DNA from: an uncultured Opitutia bacterium | GTDB lineage: Bacteria; Verrucomicrobiota; Verrucomicrobiia; Opitutales; UBA953 | Direction of reading: 5' to 3' | DNA: 5,447 nucleotides | NCBI GenBank assembly: GCA_903957465.1 | Contig: CAJBPJ010000029.1 | Span: 1-5,447, forward strand | Shown: positions 5,143-5,447 of the stretch, piece after piece | Numbering within the stretch: position 1 is the stretch's first letter | How the letters are laid out: each line of letters starts with the position of its first letter | Notes under the pieces: model-generated | Database searches by the model: none | What the model was told of the DNA's origin: nothing | The model's input: the letters and a program-made list of their open reading frames with translations, nothing else | Translations under genes and position numbers: made by a program

Positions 5143-5447
5143 TGCCCGAGACGCCCTTGAGCCCAACCGCAGCTCGCGACCAGCGATCCTTGGGGTGTCT
5201 CGTTCGAATTAGCGCTCAGGTTAATGCTACTGAAGATCCGCGTGAAGCACTCGCGCGTATCCTTGATGAAGTTGTCACAACCCTCGGTGCTTCAAGTGCC
5301 TCCATTGCCTTGATTGAGCCTGCATCAGCTACCCTGCGCATCGAAGTGAGCCGCGGACTGGGCGTTGAAGTCAAAAACACGACTTTACCATTAGGCTCAG
5401 GTATTACGGGGTGGGTTGCTCTAAACGCTAAGCCGTTGCGAGTGCCC
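5142..5447 (+). CDS. GAF-domain protein, N-terminal part (3' end outside window)
   Basis: The first 102 codons of an open frame are visible. The ATG at 5142-5144 overlaps the cysE stop (TAATG), pointing to translational coupling in an operon. After a polar N-terminus of about 19 residues comes a GAF fold: an amphipathic helix (DPREALARILDEVVTTLGA, about 32-50), the strand SASIALIEPASATLRIEVSR, and the typical LPLGSGITGWVALNAKPLRV at about 82-101. GAF domains bind small ligands or haem/bilins and sit in front of output modules such as histidine kinases, PP2C phosphatases, diguanylate cyclases or AAA+ activators. The output part is not in the window, so function cannot be named. There is no signal peptide or membrane segment at the start, so a cytoplasmic sensor is likely. 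No cysteine-rich metal site is visible in the portion present. Confidence 0.88.
   Translation, partial: MPETPLSPTAARDQRSLGCLVRISAQVNATEDPREALARILDEVVTTLGASSASIALIEPASATLRIEVSRGLGVEVKNTTLPLGSGITGWVALNAKPLRVP

Noticed and set aside
1..5447. CRISPR arrays, tRNA or rRNA genes, insertion sequences, attachment sites
   Set aside because: No regular DNA repeats, cloverleaf-like sequence, transposase frame or terminal inverted repeats were seen. The only repeats of note are the protein-level HAF units.

Overview
The window carries ordinary bacterial chromosomal genes of a Gram-negative, diderm organism. Two of them encode outer-membrane beta-barrels, one of these being an autotransporter. A third encodes a signal-peptide-bearing redoxin that probably works outside the cytoplasm. 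None of the starts has a convincing Shine-Dalgarno sequence, and GC content ranges from about 41% to 54% between sampled stretches. An autotransporter with HAF-type repeats, a Cel5A-like glycosidase and SD-poor starts together would suit a marine Verrucomicrobiota (Opitutae-like) bacterium. That taxonomic guess is an inference with low confidence; no rRNA or marker gene is present to test it.

Layout. (1) Positions 1-633, plus strand: the last 210 residues of a GH5 glycoside hydrolase, probably an endo-beta-glucanase or mannanase, with both catalytic glutamates visible. (2) Positions 695-2839, plus strand: one autotransporter gene with a signal peptide, a HAF-type repeat passenger, a linker helix and a C-terminal barrel. 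An in-frame TAA at 1352-1354 splits it into two open frames in the same phase. (3) Positions 2898-3566, plus strand: a small outer-membrane beta-barrel protein behind a promoter-like TATAAT that sits inside an inverted repeat. (4) Positions 3586-3616: a strong bidirectional rho-independent terminator between convergent genes. (5) Positions 3639-4217, minus strand: an exported AhpC/TSA-type redoxin. (6) Positions 4218-4344: a divergent intergenic region of 127 bp. (7) Positions 4345-5142, plus strand: serine O-acetyltransferase CysE, overlapping by one base (TAATG) the start of (8) a GAF-domain protein that runs off the window at 5447.

How the genes relate. The left half is cell-surface and carbohydrate-related: the GH5 enzyme, the autotransporter and the OMP. 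The right half concerns thiols: a redoxin divergent from CysE, which makes the cysteine precursor O-acetylserine. CysE may be translationally coupled to a GAF sensor or signalling protein. There is no mobile element, CRISPR array, tRNA, rRNA or obvious defence system, and no gap longer than 130 bases lacks a gene. The points most worth a second look are the nonsense codon in the autotransporter, the compositional difference between its passenger and barrel, and a promoter-like layout shared by the two surface-protein genes. I see no clear evidence of a wholly new system.
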